Below are positions 1 through 13,564 of a stretch of DNA of 64,000 nucleotides, one piece after another. The DNA lies in the NCBI GenBank assembly GCA_018697195.1, contig CM031858.1, positions 87,077,277 through 87,141,276 on the forward strand. Direction: 5' to 3'. Below the pieces are notes generated by a model. The model worked only from the letters and a program-made list of their open reading frames with translations. It was not told the DNA's origin and made no database searches. A program made the translations under genes and the position numbers. Each line of letters begins with the position of its first letter. The stretch's first letter is position 1. The DNA is from Certhia americana. Its lineage: Eukaryota > Chordata > Aves > Passeriformes > Certhiidae.

Positions 1-1690
1 GCCCTGCCTCCCCCCACATTTTTTAAGGGAAAATACCATGACATCCCTTTTCTAAGAACAGCTTATTTCTTCTTATTGGCAGCAGACATATTCCTATCTC
101 CCTGCACCGCTTTACACTGAAGTCACTCAGTTTGGATGGCACAGCAACATAGGAGTTTGTGGCCTTCCATTTGTACAAGGCTAGAAGGGTGTACAATCCT
201 CTGCTTCCTGCATAGGTGCACATCAAAAGCCAAGAATAAATTTTGTTTGGGATCTCATCTCGCATCTATGTAGTTTTGGTGTACAGGGATGACTGTAAAA
301 AATTAGGAATTGCGGAAGTAACTAATAACTTGATGACAAAGTAACTGATGAAATTACCACAATGAAACATTAAGTGACAGACGTTATGAAAAAATCCCAG
401 GGGTTGTTTGGTTGAAGTTTTTCTGGTTTGTTTTTCTGGTTTTTTTTTGGTTTTTTTTTTTTTTTTTAATAGACATGAGGATAGACCTGAACTCCGCATC
501 TTGGGAGCTGTACTATGAAGTTCTGTGAAACCATCAGCAGCAGAAAAAGAAAAATAAATTTGTTACAGACTACTATGTAGAAAACAGAAACCAAACCATC
601 ACTGTTCCATTACACAGTATCTGGTTTCTCATCTTGAGTGCTATGTGAAGATCCAGTCTTGTCATTTCAAAAAGGATACAGAAGGATTAGAAGGAACAAG
701 TGAGAAGTGAAAAAGGATGAATACAACAAAGAACAACTTCATTATTAAAATGAAAGTAGCTTTTTTCCTGGATGGAAAAGATGTAACCTAAATCAAGTGG
801 CAGGTCTATAAAATCAAAAGCTGTATGGAGATGATAAATAGAAATCAACTGTTGCCTTTTATTCCTTCTTTTATTGGCAGAAATCAAGCAAATTTAACAG
901 AAAGAGGTTAAAACCCAGAAAAGGAATGTATTCCCTGCAGAGAGTAGTCATCCAGAGGAACTGTGCATAACAGCTATTAAATACCAAGTCCTCACCCCTA
1001 CTTCGGGCAGTCCCTGACTGTGAACTTTAAGTCACTGCTTTCCAGGAGAGTAATGAAGTATCATTCCAGTTTCCCCTATTCTCAACCTAACTGTGCATAT
1101 CAACCACTGGAAGAAACAAATACTGTATACAGACAAAATCTGTCTGACATAGTGCATGACTGCCCTTGAACTCTTCATACAATAGGTTTCTTTTTGGTCC
1201 AAACTGGGACACCATAGAAATGATTTGGCAAAGAATCAAGTCACATCACCAACCTGCTTGTACTTAACCAACACAAATGCTAATAAAATACGTGTTTTGA
1301 AAGAAAAATCTACCAATTCTTTTAATTTCACACTTCTTGAAGTTCAGACTTGTAAGGCATTAGGCTATAAAACAATGTAAAACACACAGGAGCACAGTGC
1401 TTTGGGGTCCACAAATTAGTGAGACACCAAGAGAACCACAATCTAGACTTGCCATCCATAAAAATACCAACAATATCAAGTGCTTTAGAATGCATAGCCT
1501 GGTAGTATATCTGCCTCTAACAAAAGAAAACTGCTTTGTCAGTTCAGTGAAATGTCAAAAAGATACTTTGCAAACCCTTTGAGGGTTCGGGGAAGTGATG
1601 AAAAGACGGCAATGAGAAAGTTCAACACACACTGTTTTCCATCGATAAGGCCCTTCCCTGTACCTTTAGATGAAGGCTCTCATTCCCTTG
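1..1690. other. AT-rich non-coding stretch, no gene recognised
   Basis: No frame here resembles a protein I know. The longest (about 80 codons, minus strand, 23-265) has no recognisable domain, signal peptide or codon signature. If the promoter island near 40.5 kb drives a leftward gene, this would be intronic sequence of that gene. A T-rich tract is listed separately. Nothing else is visible. Confidence 0.5.
413..468. repeat. T-rich low-complexity tract
   Basis: Two T runs are separated by G pairs, preceded by two copies of a TTCTGGTTTG-like unit. On the minus strand it reads as an A-rich tract interrupted by CC. This is simple-repeat DNA, or possibly the A-rich tail of an unrecognised minus-strand insertion. 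No flanking target-site duplication was found by eye. Confidence 0.75.
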
Positions 1691-2949
1691 GGCAGTCTAC
1701 CATCTCATGAATTACACTGCATTTTTACCACTGCTTTTAGGACAGCACTCTCTGCTTCCCCAGCACAGCAGTGAAGCAGAGGGGCCCAGAAACTCTGATG
1801 AAGCAACTGCTCTTAGCATAGCAGAGCCTCAACCCAGAGCTCTGGGAAGAGGGCTCGGCCATCCAGGGCTTGGGTTGTATGCTTGGTTCCTCCCTTTGCT
1901 GTTGTAAAGGTGCCTCAGCCATGAAGGAATGCCCGACCTGGGTGCTGCTTCTTCAGTGGAAGAGGCTATGGAGCAAAGTGAGCAAGGACAAACAGCAGGT
2001 GGATACATCCCCACAGAGACCTCAAAGTGCCACGAGTCTGAGCCCCATGATGCAAAAATAGAAGAGACAGCTAAGCATTGCACTCAAAGGATAAGTGGAT
2101 GGAGACTCCCAAGACAGAGGCTGAGAAAGACAAATCCAGGAAATTAGCAACTTGTGGCAACAGAAGGAAAGCCTACAGATGTGCCATTCTGGAACAATTA
2201 TACTGCCTAGGACGTGGCTAAAAGACTGATGGATACACCTGAGTTACCTTTCCTGAGCATGTGAGGAGGTTCTCAGATATCCAGGACACATAGACTGGGT
2301 CAGGGATTTCCTAACCTCTTAAACCACTTGGACATGAGGAACTCCATGGCACCAGAAAGGTGGCATCTGATGGTGCTGAAGGAACAGGCTGGTCTTACTG
2401 TAGGGCCATTCTGTATCACCTGTGAAAGGTCTGAAATGGTGACCCAGACTTTCCCAGTCCTCATGATTAGGAAAAAAGAGCTATCATCAAGTAGGAAAGG
2501 AGAATCTGGAGAACCATCTGCTAAGTCAATCTCACTCCAGTCCTTGCAAAGATTATGTAAGAAATCTTACTTACAAACACACAAAACCCCAAACCAAACC
2601 AAACAACAAAATAAAGCAAACCCAACCCCAACCAGATCAGCACAACACAAAAGGGAAACAGGCAGTACAGATATACCAAAGCCACACCATTTTTGAACAA
2701 TTTGGCAACTCACTGCAAGAAGAGCATTGGTTTGGTGAACAAGGGAAGAGCAGTGAATGGTGTTCACACCAACTTCAACAGGGACTGGGACAGTCTTCCA
2801 GAATACTTTTTCAGAACTTAATGAGATTTTATCTAAAGAAGTGGGCTGTCAGAGGGGTGGACTGCTAGCTGGACCACCTGGTTTTATGGGTTCTGACCAG
2901 CCATACAAAGTCCAGCTGACAGACAACCATCGGTGGCAGCTGTCTGAGG
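1691..2949. other. Less AT-rich unclassified block, possibly an old repeat
   Basis: This block is visibly richer in G and C than its flanks and runs into a CR1 fragment on its right. Several overlapping frames of 60-120 codons exist on both strands, none recognisable. An A/C-rich tract lies at about 2,575-2,640. It may be an eroded 5' part of the neighbouring CR1 or a separate old retroelement; I could not match it to any family from memory. Confidence 0.3.
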
Positions 2950-3289
2950 CCAAAACTGGAGCTGATACTTGTTAGTGTCTTTACTGAAAAGCAGAGGGGT
3001 AGGAGTGAAAGCATACTCAATAGGGTTGCTGGTGACACCCAGCTGGGCTGGAATATGCAGACAATACTCAAAAACAACACGGAGGAATGGAGCTGGGTGG
3101 CCAATGCAAGGGCCAGTGCATCCAAAGGCTACAAAACCAGGCAGGTTAAAATCTCAAAAATTCAGTACAAATTCCTATTCTTAAAGGCCAAGTTGGGTAA
3201 GGCCCTGAGCAACTTGATTTAGCTTGGAACTAGAATATGACCTTTGAAGTTCCTTCCAACCCAAACCATTTTATGATTCTACAATGATT
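2950..3289 (+). mobile_element. Degraded CR1 LINE fragment with 3' end
   Basis: CR1 is the main non-LTR retrotransposon of birds. Two parts are visible. Near 3,020-3,045 the sequence resembles the CR1 reverse-transcriptase region around the FADD motif, here decayed (reading roughly VAGDT then LGW). At about 3,200-3,289 it has the characteristic CR1 tail: a gene-end block with CCTTCCAACCCAAACCATT followed by short ATGATTCT-type repeats. The two parts are much closer together than in a complete CR1, so an internal deletion is likely. Transcription orientation is plus. The left boundary is uncertain and could extend into the preceding block. Confidence 0.7.
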
Positions 3290-5414
3290 ATCTATAAAGG
3301 CAGGGTACTACTATGCTAGGAAGCTGCTCTGCAGGAAGAAACCTTTGTAGCCCAGAGAGCAAATTCAAAATGAATCAGAAGAATTTTGTTCTTATGGCAA
3401 AGAAAGTCAACTGCATCTATAAACCAGCCTAGCAACCACAGAAATAACCCCCAAATGCATAGGCTTAATAATTGCACTTACCTACAGAGTAGTGTAATAG
3501 AATTCAAGATTTTTATAAAACCAAGTATTTTTCATCCCTTCAAAATACTGGATTATAGATTACAAAACCCTTATACTATGGAAGAAAAAGGAGTATTAAA
3601 AACACCTTGGAAATGGTAGGAACAAAGGGTGTACTTTATCAAGAATAAAGTGAAAAGAGGAAAAATGGGTACATTCAAGTCTTGTTACTTCTGAAGGTCA
3701 AGAGAATTTTTCTTCTCCATGACAAAATCCATGATACGTTTGACACTATAAGAAAAGGTCATCTTTAAAATTGCTGCCCATATAAAGAGCATTGTTTCAC
3801 TTAACAACCTCTTTTACAAACACAGTTGGCATGGGAAAAAAAACCTTACTCTTCTTCAATATAGGATACAAATACTCAGTCATTTTTATCTTTGGATCAA
3901 CTTTATCTCTGTTTATACTACTGAGTTCAATACGACTTTGTAACAGACTTGACAAAAGACTTCATTGCTGTTATTCAGCTAAATCAGGATTCTACACTGG
4001 ATGCAGCACGTAACCAGACAAAGCTGATGTAAAGTTTGTTTTCCAGAATTTCAGATATGAATAAACAGAAGCTGGTACAAAATAAGGGCTTGTCAAAATC
4101 CTGACACAACATTTGCTATGGTTAAGCTATTAATATCAATTTAAACCAAATGGAAAATGGTTAACTGAACAGCATCAAAGGAAAGATTGATGACCTACAC
4201 AAAACTGAATTTTCAGCTTCTCAGTCTGCTTAGAAAAGAGGGAGAAAAACTGACATACTGTAAGGTAACATATTAGGAATGTGTATGGATTTTTGAGCAA
4301 ACTTCTAAAAAATGGAGCTAATGCAAATTATTGTGAGCACTGTCTACAACTCTGTATATCTCTGAACTATTAATGAGGCCAATCCCATTGCTCACATCCA
4401 TATTTGAAAACAGAATTGATGCCAACACTACAATCAGGACTCAGAACTACTTTTGCTACTGGGCTAATGTGTTTTGGTTTCTTTTTTTTCTTTTTTACTG
4501 GTCCATGCTCTAAACTGGTTCTAGTGCTTCTTTGCAGAGAGCTCATTACCATCAGAACATCAGTAAACAGGTCAGTTTGAGGACAAACAAAGCACTACTT
4601 TTCAATCCTATGAAAGCAAGTGATAAATAACTATTTAAATCAGCCCATCACCTGCGGAAAACAGATTATTCTTCATCTTTTTCACAGTAACACAAACACA
4701 TCCAGTAAATTTCAACAGGCAAAAATAATACAGGAAAAAAAAATAATAGTTTGAGGATGCCAGTACTCTTCTCAGAAGTTAATATAAGAGAAGAATATTT
4801 CATGGAACTATGCTCATTTGATAGATTTTGAAAGGTTTTAGTATTCATCTGTTCAGTACAATTCAGCAAGTAAGTTCTGAGGAGGTGATGAGAGAAAGCA
4901 GATCATACTAGTCTGAAGAGTATGAAAACAATTCATTAAAAGCAAACCTGCACTCAGAAAAAACTAAGAAATGTAGGTCAGTAAAATAAATTTCTATTCT
5001 TCTCGCTCTGTGCACGAAGACTACACTTTTAACTCACAGAAGCAATTTTTAATTTCTAAGTCAACTTTTTATTTGACCATTTGAAAAAAGTATCAATTAT
5101 ATTTCTAAAAATGGTGGACCTTGGAATAAAGGCAGAAAAACATAGAAGTAGCTGACTACAGCTGAAAAACAAGGATGAGCTTCATACACAATGGCAGAAG
5201 CTATTGGTTCATACCTCCTTTTCCACAAATTAATAGACTGCATCATTATACTTACAAAAGTAGAAGCTCTGGTGAGGTTAAAATCTCTAATCACATAGAA
5301 CAGCAATACCAAAAATGGAACAAGAGTTATGCCCTCCAACTACAATTTTGTCAAACTGTTTACAACTGTATGGGACTATGTGACTGTGTACTTGAACCGC
5401 TGATTCTCCCTATT
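3290..5414. other. AT-rich non-coding stretch, nothing recognised
   Basis: No recognisable exon, RNA gene or mobile element was seen on either strand. Short open frames (for example 3,792-4,013 plus) have no family resemblance and lie in ordinary AT-rich sequence. Confidence 0.5.
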
Positions 5415-5462
5415 TAGAACCACAGACTACTTTGGGTTGGAAGGGACCTTATTACCCAAGTA
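5415..5462 (-). mobile_element. Short CR1 3'-end scrap
   Basis: The block GGGTTGGAAGGGACCTTA, preceded by an AACCACAGACTAC-like stretch, is the reverse complement of the CR1 3' terminus. Only about 45 bases are recognisable, so this is a strongly 5'-truncated or eroded minus-strand copy. Confidence 0.65.
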
Positions 5463-8400
5463 GTCTTTATCTGACCTCTAAACTTTTATTATTAGTTCTA
5501 AATACTCCTACATAGCAAGGAAATTTCTGAATTGAAAAAAAAATTGGCTCTTAAAAACTTTGGTTTTTAAAACAAGTTCTTTCAGTTCATACAAGTAAGT
5601 TAATTGAAAATATAACGCTATTTTGGTACCTATAGTTTTCAGAAACAGTTGTAGTCATTGAACTTCTGAAAACAGTTTATAATTTAACAAATCAGTGCTG
5701 AATGGCTTCTCAAATGAGTTTGTAAACATGCCAAATTTCCTCAATACATCATTTTTGAGAATGGAACAAAAGCTTATTTACACAACTGCTCAAATGAAAA
5801 CCTTTGAAATCACTTAAATTACACTTTTCCCCAGTCATAGTCAGACCTCTTCAGATTGACTTCAAGAAAGCCCTGTCTTGCTTGCAGGAGGAAACTGCAG
5901 TGGACAAGGTTTCAAAGGATCAGAAGAACAATATTTTCATCAAATAATAAAAGTTCAAACCAATTCAATGCACAGATTTTGGATTTACATTCTTCTTTCA
6001 CAGCAATTTTTGCTATGCAAGAAAAGTAATAAATTGATCCAGGAGGGAGATGAAATATTCCCTATCAGAATATCACTGTAAATATTGCAAGAGCTTAAGA
6101 GGATAGCTAAAATTTGGAAATTAAGAACACAATAAAAGCACAAAGACTACTGCTGTCATATAACCAGCTGATATTCACTAGATGTCTATTCTATGACTTT
6201 GAAGTAGATGTCAAATGTTTGAGGTAACAACTTCATTTCTCTGTTGCTCTACAGATTGCATAAAAATTATCTAAAACCAGACATCTCATTCAGGGATTCC
6301 TTACAAATTTCAATTCTCTCAACTGCTCTAAAATTTGAACTATACTTTTATTATGACCAGTGAGAAATCAGAATGCATTATTTAGTATTGCAAATCCGGT
6401 AACAAAAAAACCCAACTATACATCTTTTTACAGAAGTGCTTCAAATATTTGGACTACATCATTAGCCCAGGTTAACTGCAACACATAAGAAAATGGATAC
6501 AAAGATATATAACACATTTATAACACCCTGAAGCAAAGAGAACTAGGTGCTTGCATGGGCATTAAGTTATTGGCTGTTACCGTCCTGGCAGGTAAGTTCA
6601 AATCACTCCTATTCAAATCTTTTCCCTCTTAGGCTGAACAGCAGAATTGCCTCTCGTGACAGGTGTAGAATAGGCAATCCTTTCTGGAAAGTAGATTTAT
6701 AAACCAAAAAGACAGTTGTTTCTTTTCCTGAAACAACTGCAGTCTTAAATTGGGTTACTGATACCTCAGATGCTGACAGAGAACAAATATCCCTCTTCCA
6801 AGCCATAGCTACTATGCACACACACACTCTTGGAGGGCTACTGAGGGTGCTTGACTAAGAGAAACAGCCAGCTTGAGAATACAGGCAGTATTTTCATCAC
6901 TGAGTATCAGAGGCAGCAAGAACACAATGAGCAATTCATGAGTGAAAAGCTTTTGTTGTTAACAGCAGCAAGAGATGATTTAAACACTAAGCTCATCAAC
7001 CCTTGACATGCAATAATTAATGGCTGAAGATGCATCAGTAAGACCTATTTGAACCTTCTGCTACCCTTCACAGCAGCCTAGAAGGTTGAAGTGGACTAGA
7101 ACCACTGGAATAGTTTTTCTTTTTGGAAGATTCACAGATGGTGACTCAGCACTTAGCTTTTTCAGCACAGCAAAACTCCTTCCCATCAGCATCCCAGAGC
7201 TATAAACTGACTCCAGTCTTTAATAACTCCCTGAAGAGCTGTGTTAGCTGGTCTTTTAACCCCAACACTACAGGACTTTTAGAGAAAAATTGAGGTCACA
7301 TCAACACAGGTGTTCTAGGTGAGGACTTCCATTTCCTCAAGAAAAACAATTTGTCATGTGAGGTACAGGCTGTGCAAGCTTACCATTGCTCAGAAGAAAC
7401 AGCTGCAAGCTAAGTAATTTTAGGCTCCCTATAGCATCTAAATGGTCTTTTAGGAAATTAAAAGCTGAGCCACCCAAAATTTATATTGCAGTGGAGTAGT
7501 GTGACAATAGCAGAGATTAGGCTATTGGAACACTATTAGCTGTCTGCAAGGAAAAGCTGTGAACACCTCCACATGTTTTTGGTACTCAGTCTTGTGACGT
7601 AACCAGTGTGAAGGCTTCTAACCAAAATCAGCATCACCTGCCCTTACAAGGCATAGGTTGCTTAAGAAATAAAGCATGCAAGCAGTCAAGAATTTGTAAT
7701 AATCAAGAATTCATTTATTTAAAAAAAAAAAAAAATTGGCAGGCACTAGATGATTGTAAGTAGAATAGGCTACCTGATAGGACTTCTTTAAAAGTTAAAA
7801 TTCTTTCTGAAAAAATGAAATTGAGTATTGTGAGCAAGCTTCTTTAAGAAATCATATGCACTAGATTAGACTATGTGGCAGTAAAACCACAGTAAGCTGT
7901 TTCATATTCTCAATGCTCATATTTTCCATCTTCCTTTACAATGTTTCTGCATGGTTCAGAAAATGAAATTGACTTCCAAAATGTTTTAAAAGTTCTACAT
8001 TAAAATGTCCAACAGTAAACTGAGAATTTACCAGCTGAGATGGAACTAAAATGGATATTCTTATCAATAGGTCACTCTTCAAACAAATGTATCAAATCAT
8101 AGAATATTCTGCAGATTATACTTGCTTCAGTCTGCACATGTTAACACCCAAAAAATGTCAGGTAGCATTTGCTTTTGAAGTATTTTGAGGAAATAAACAA
8201 ATTCTACTTGAAAACAGTGATGAACACAGTCAAAAGGGTTTCAAATGTACATTCTATTCTGCTATTAAGGTAGAAGAGAAGAAAATTAGAAGCTCAGGTA
8301 TCAGTATGAAAGAATTACAAATTTAAAGGAGAAATCCTTCACTACTTGAAGGTCAGGTGAATTCATCACCAAAAAACTAGCTACTTATTTTTATATACTT

Positions 8401-9211
8401 ATAGACAAAAACCTATACAGGCTCTGAACAATCAAGTGAATAAATCTTATACAAGACATCCTTGACACCTTCCTTGTATCTTGTAAGAAACTATTAAATC
8501 TTTCAAGCTAAGACTCAAATGTTCAAAAATATCAAATCTCCATAAAACTTCTGATTATTTTTTAGGTATGCATCAAAGCCACAAGCTAGAGTGGAATAAA
8601 ATTGTTCATTAATTCTTCAAACACTTTTAAAGATAGCAGAAAATTACACAGGCAAATAGCCATCATTAAGGATGAATCACTAATGGGCAAGAATTTGATT
8701 TAAGGAAAAGCAGAGTCAGCTAATTAGAGAAAAAAATATTATAGAGGAGAATTCTGGAAACATTGGTAAATTCCAGTCAATACATTCAATCATCCTTATG
8801 TGAGTAAGCACAGAAGCCTCTAATCCTGAAAACTTTCTACTGTAGATTAAAAATCCAGCAGGGAAAATTGAAGAAATACCAAATAACTTTGAAGAACAAT
8901 TTTTCTCTCCCTTCAGTATATGTGGAAAATATTCCAAATAGTGTTTTAGAAAAATAGCTGTGAAAAAAGCAAAGGAATAGAAAAATTCATCATACATGCT
9001 GGGGCTATACGGTGTTTATCATAGAAAAGCTGGCTAAATTCTGCCTAGAGTAACAGCTGAACTTGCTGAAAAATCAAATACAGGCAGACATCAAGTTAAA
9101 AAATGCTGAAAGGATAACACATGTGACTAATTATAAAGACTTGAAGAATTGGGATATATAATTTGAAAACATATGGGTGACAATCACTTAACACACAGTG
9201 GGTTCTACTAC

Positions 9212-9255
9212 TGCAAGTAAAATGAAGAATAATATTGCAAGTAGAATGAAGAATA
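9212..9255. repeat. Two-copy 24-bp tandem repeat
   Basis: A 20-base core, TGCAAGTAAAATGAAGAATA, recurs 24 bases later with a single A to G change. It is a local duplication in AT-rich DNA with no open frame maintained. Confidence 0.8.
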
Positions 9256-11479
9256 AAAAAGAATTCAAACAAGTTAACAAGTTTTACTTCCCATTCCTTT
9301 AAAATTGGCACTGCAGATAGTTTAAAATAAAAATCGAAAAGACCTCATCAAGTCTAGGGAAACACCTAAATCCTAACCAAAATAATCCAGCAGTTTTGCA
9401 GGGATAAACACTTTTTGAAATACAGAGAAAATATCAAATCTCCATCCACAAAAGTCTAGCAACAAAAAAAAACCCCAAACAAACAAAAAAAAAAATCAGA
9501 ACACATGAGAGTTTCTCTTCCTCTAGACAGAAAAGACTGATCAGATATGGAGAAAAAAAAAAGAAAAGAAATTTTGGGATGCATGAAATGTTTGCAATGT
9601 TTCTCCCAAAAACTTGTGCTCCTTTACTTTATATCCATAGGCAAATAAAAAGCTTACCTAGAGAGCAAAAAGGCTGTATTTAGAGAGAAAGGCCATATAG
9701 CTTTTAAGTGTACATTCCCAGACAAGCCTGTTCTCACAGCACAAAGCTGTGTGCTCAGCAGGTAACCTCTGCTGCTAACAACTGTTCTGCACTTAATTAA
9801 TGCAAAACACAGCATTGCACTAAAGACAAGATTCTTCACATCCATCCTTTCCCCCTTAGACTCACTTGTTTTAGATGCAGTTTTTCTTCATTCTATCTTT
9901 CCAGAGATCAATGACAACACAAATTTGAGAAATACCACACATTTAAGTCCTTTGTTTCAACTGTTAATCCATGCAAATGTATACACGGTATAAAAAAGAA
10001 CCACCATGGAATTTTCTTCAACCATGAGACTCATAATTTTTTCCATGTAAAGTTTATTTCTAAAGTAGGCAAAATCCATATTTTGGGTTCTACACTGAAA
10101 AGGTGAACATGAAGAAAAGAACTCAGATAAAAAGCTAAAAAGGTAGAATAATAAATGCAGTGTTCTGAAAATCCTTTAGAACTTGAGAACATTTTCAAGA
10201 CTGGACAAGGCAAGAAGAAACTGATAGGGAGAAGTTGCTAAAATAGTTTGTGAGCAGACTGAGATAGCAATGGCTCTACTTCAGGAGTAGAGCCCTGGAT
10301 CTGTGTCCATGTGGCATCTTGGGTCTTCAGCACTGGTACTGATATCTCCCCAGGAACTGAGCTTAAACTCTAGAATTCAGTCTTCAGGTAAGCTACAGAG
10401 GTTTATATGCTGACCCGTAATGCCTGACATCACAAGAGAATTCACAGAGGTATCAGTAATGCCCATTTTGACCTAAGGCTTGCAGAGGCAGGTTTCACAC
10501 TGAGACATTCTCACCACAGAGTTCTCTCCCTTTTCCTTTTCAGCGCCTTTTTCCCTTTGCTCTTCAAGCAAGCAAACTATCCCTAACTCTGACAGGAAGC
10601 AGCTACAACCAATCCAAGTCCCTGCAAGCAGATGCCATCTCCTACCCCACTGCTCCTAGATCTGCATCTCCTAGTTTGCTACCATACCAACAAAAATTAA
10701 CAGGTAGTGTAGAGACAGGATGGAAAACGATCTGCTACTGCTGGACTCAAGACTCTAGAAGAAGAGGAGGAGAAAGTGGCAGAAGAGCCCACCTATCTAA
10801 GAAACATAAGATTCAAAAAGCCTGGGGCACACAGCATCCACCCATCCATTAAATGCTTCTGAAACTGTAAAAGAAGACAAATATAGGCCAAATCACAGAG
10901 GTTTTAACTGATCATGCACATTCTTCTTCCCAGCTTTCAACTTCATTAAAAAATATAAAAATTTACATTCAATTTCACATTTGGTCAAAAGGAGCACTAT
11001 GAAAAAGATAAATTGAGTTCTACAGAAACAGAACTCCTATTTTGTTAACAGCTTAAAAAATCTGCACTTTTTTTAAAAACAAAGGACAAACCAATCATGC
11101 TTTGAGTTTATTTATGGGAAAAAATGCTAGAAAAACAAAAAATCAATAAAACTTTAAAAAAATAGTTTTTACTTAGGCCATGTAAATTATTTAAATAAGG
11201 TTATTTTCAAAAGAAAATGTTATATTTTCATTATTCTGTAATAAATGTTTTTCAAATGTTGCTGGATTTTATTTCTTTAAAATTTATTTTTGATTCTTAA
11301 ATATTTCTTAGAAAGAAAAATGGCAGATCTGCTCAGACATTAAATTTCAAGACTATTCTCTTAAAGCTAGTGATTCCAAAACATGTTTTTCATCTGGCTT
11401 AACTTGTAAATTTTCATCCCAATTTGAAAAATTTAAATAAAATAGCCATATCGAGATGTAGAAAATGCATCCGTAAGGT

Positions 11480-11499
11480 AAAAAAAAAAAAAAAAAAAA
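11480..11499. repeat. A20 homopolymer
   Basis: An uninterrupted run of 20 A. No retroelement body is recognisable directly upstream, so it is treated as a simple repeat. Confidence 0.9.
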
Positions 11500-13564
11500 T
11501 TAGAATTTTTTATTTGTCATGCTGTAGAGTAGTCCAGAGAAATCTGAAAAGTGATATATGCAATATATCACTTTTATGCATATAAATATGCATATAATAA
11601 TATGCAGAAAGATTATTTTGTAGAAGAGTTCACTTCTTTCCCCAGTTACCTATAAGCGCGAGGATACTAATTTTCTGCTTAGTTGCAAGGGGAAAACAAT
11701 CTGGAGAACATTCTTTATGGCAGGTATGCATCAGACTTCAGTGAATTACTTAAATTTCTTCAAATACTTTGGTGCTTATTACTTTGCTTTTTTTTCCCCA
11801 GAAACTGTCAGGCACTTCACAAAAAAACATCTAGCATATTTAATTTGACATCAAATGATTTTTGAAGGTATAAAGCTTGTAGCAACTTGAGCTTCTTGAC
11901 AATTCAAAATTAATTCCTGACTACAAGCCAAGAGACAAACAGGTCACCATAGAAAAGGTCAATCTGTCAGAAAACATTAAAGAAAGGACTATGATGGAAC
12001 TGTTTTGGAAATTCAACTATATATTAATTGAAAATCACACAATTTGAGAAATAAAATCACTGTTAAAATTTAAATTAAATCAGAGATGAGCTATTTTTAA
12101 AACATCTTCTAAAATTTTGTGCTCCAAGACATTTAAAATTACTCTTCAAAACATTTTCTGAAAGATTTTCATGTTCTCTGAAAGCTCTACAATCTTTCCA
12201 AGGAGAGAGAGTAGACATGCCTTAGAAGCCAGACCATGGTTAAAGATTTATCAGCACACTACTACTGTGTAAGTAGCTGCTAGTCCAACATGCCAGCCTT
12301 CTGCTCTGCCAGCAAAAATCTACACAGCAACAAAGAAACTTAATCAGAGAACTGACACAACTGAAAAATAACCAAGAACAATTGTGTTTATTCAGCTACA
12401 TCAGTCTCTCAGTGCAGACTCGGACGAGTCAGATATTCTCCCCAAAAGAAGTTATTTCTACTCAAATCTGTGATCTCATTAAACTCAATATTATTCAGCA
12501 ACCACAGAAGAGGTAATTGAGCTACCATGAAAAAAATCAGTGAAGATGTCATTTGAATGGACAAAAGACGTAAACTTATAAGTAAAAAAATTATTCTACC
12601 TTTTTTACCCTATATTTTTATTTTCTTAGCTGCCTCTACCATTAAAGACTATTAGGTAGTAATTTTGGATACACATTTTCCTCTCCTCTAAACTGATACT
12701 ATCATACCTTTGAAGGAATTAATTTAGGACTGCATGTTAGATCTTCTGAAGTTGACTGGAAAATGACTCACTCAAATATGAAACATACTATTCACTACTC
12801 CTATTTCACCATGCTGGACCTGAACTACAGAATTGGACTCAAAGAGTCCTTCAGAACTCAGGTCCATTTCCTTTGGCAGAAAAGTTTAACTAGTGCAGTT
12901 GTACTTAGTATGTTAAATGGTGTATTGCACTTGGAATCATTGGTATTGACAGTTTGTGCTAATTTTTCATCCTGAATTTTTCATTTCCTGAAACTTCTTA
13001 GCAGTTTTCATAGATTAGTTTTCACAGACTATCACACCACATCTTTGCCTACCCATCCCATTAAACTGGTTCTCCATCTTGCTTCAATCAAGCTTAAAAG
13101 AAGTGTAGGAGATGCACATACACAGAAGGCTTCACAAATACTCAGTTGTTAAACACCTCACTGCACAGCCAATGACTGCACAGTGGTAGTTTAATAAATC
13201 ATCCTTTGTCTGACAAGGATGCTTTAAGGGTACTGTGTTTGTTGTAGAAACACAGAAAATAAAACTCAGGTTGTCTTAGGTCATCTGGATGGAAAGTTGA
13301 TCTGAATTCCAGTTCACTGGACTAAATAACTCTTTTCAAGATATACTGAGAGGGTAAACGTGAATTTAGGAAAATTAATAATGAGGTTCTTAATCCACTT
13401 GGATACTATGCTTCCCAGTACTCAGAGAGAACCACAGTAATAGTTTAATGGGTCTGCAGTAATATCTAAAGGGATTCTTACGGAAACTTGTTTAATAGTT
13501 GCAGACAACTGAACTGGTCCAACAGGATGCTGTAGGCACAGTAAAATATGGAATATGCATGTAG

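Larger units (their letters stand above)
5463..13564. other. AT-rich non-coding stretch with simple repeats
   Basis: About 8 kb with no recognisable exon or RNA gene on either strand. Simple elements are present: A15 at 7,721-7,735, an A/C-rich tract at 9,462-9,495, and the tandem repeat and A20 run listed separately. Two perfect short inverted repeats (10,272-10,294 and 11,551-11,571) are described as findings. Long frames such as 8,716-8,997 minus show no conserved motif. Confidence 0.5.

Noticed and set aside
23..265. 80-codon minus-strand frame at the window edge
   Set aside because: It starts near a T-rich tract, has no recognisable domain and no clear splice sites. It could be part of an exon only if supported by transcripts.
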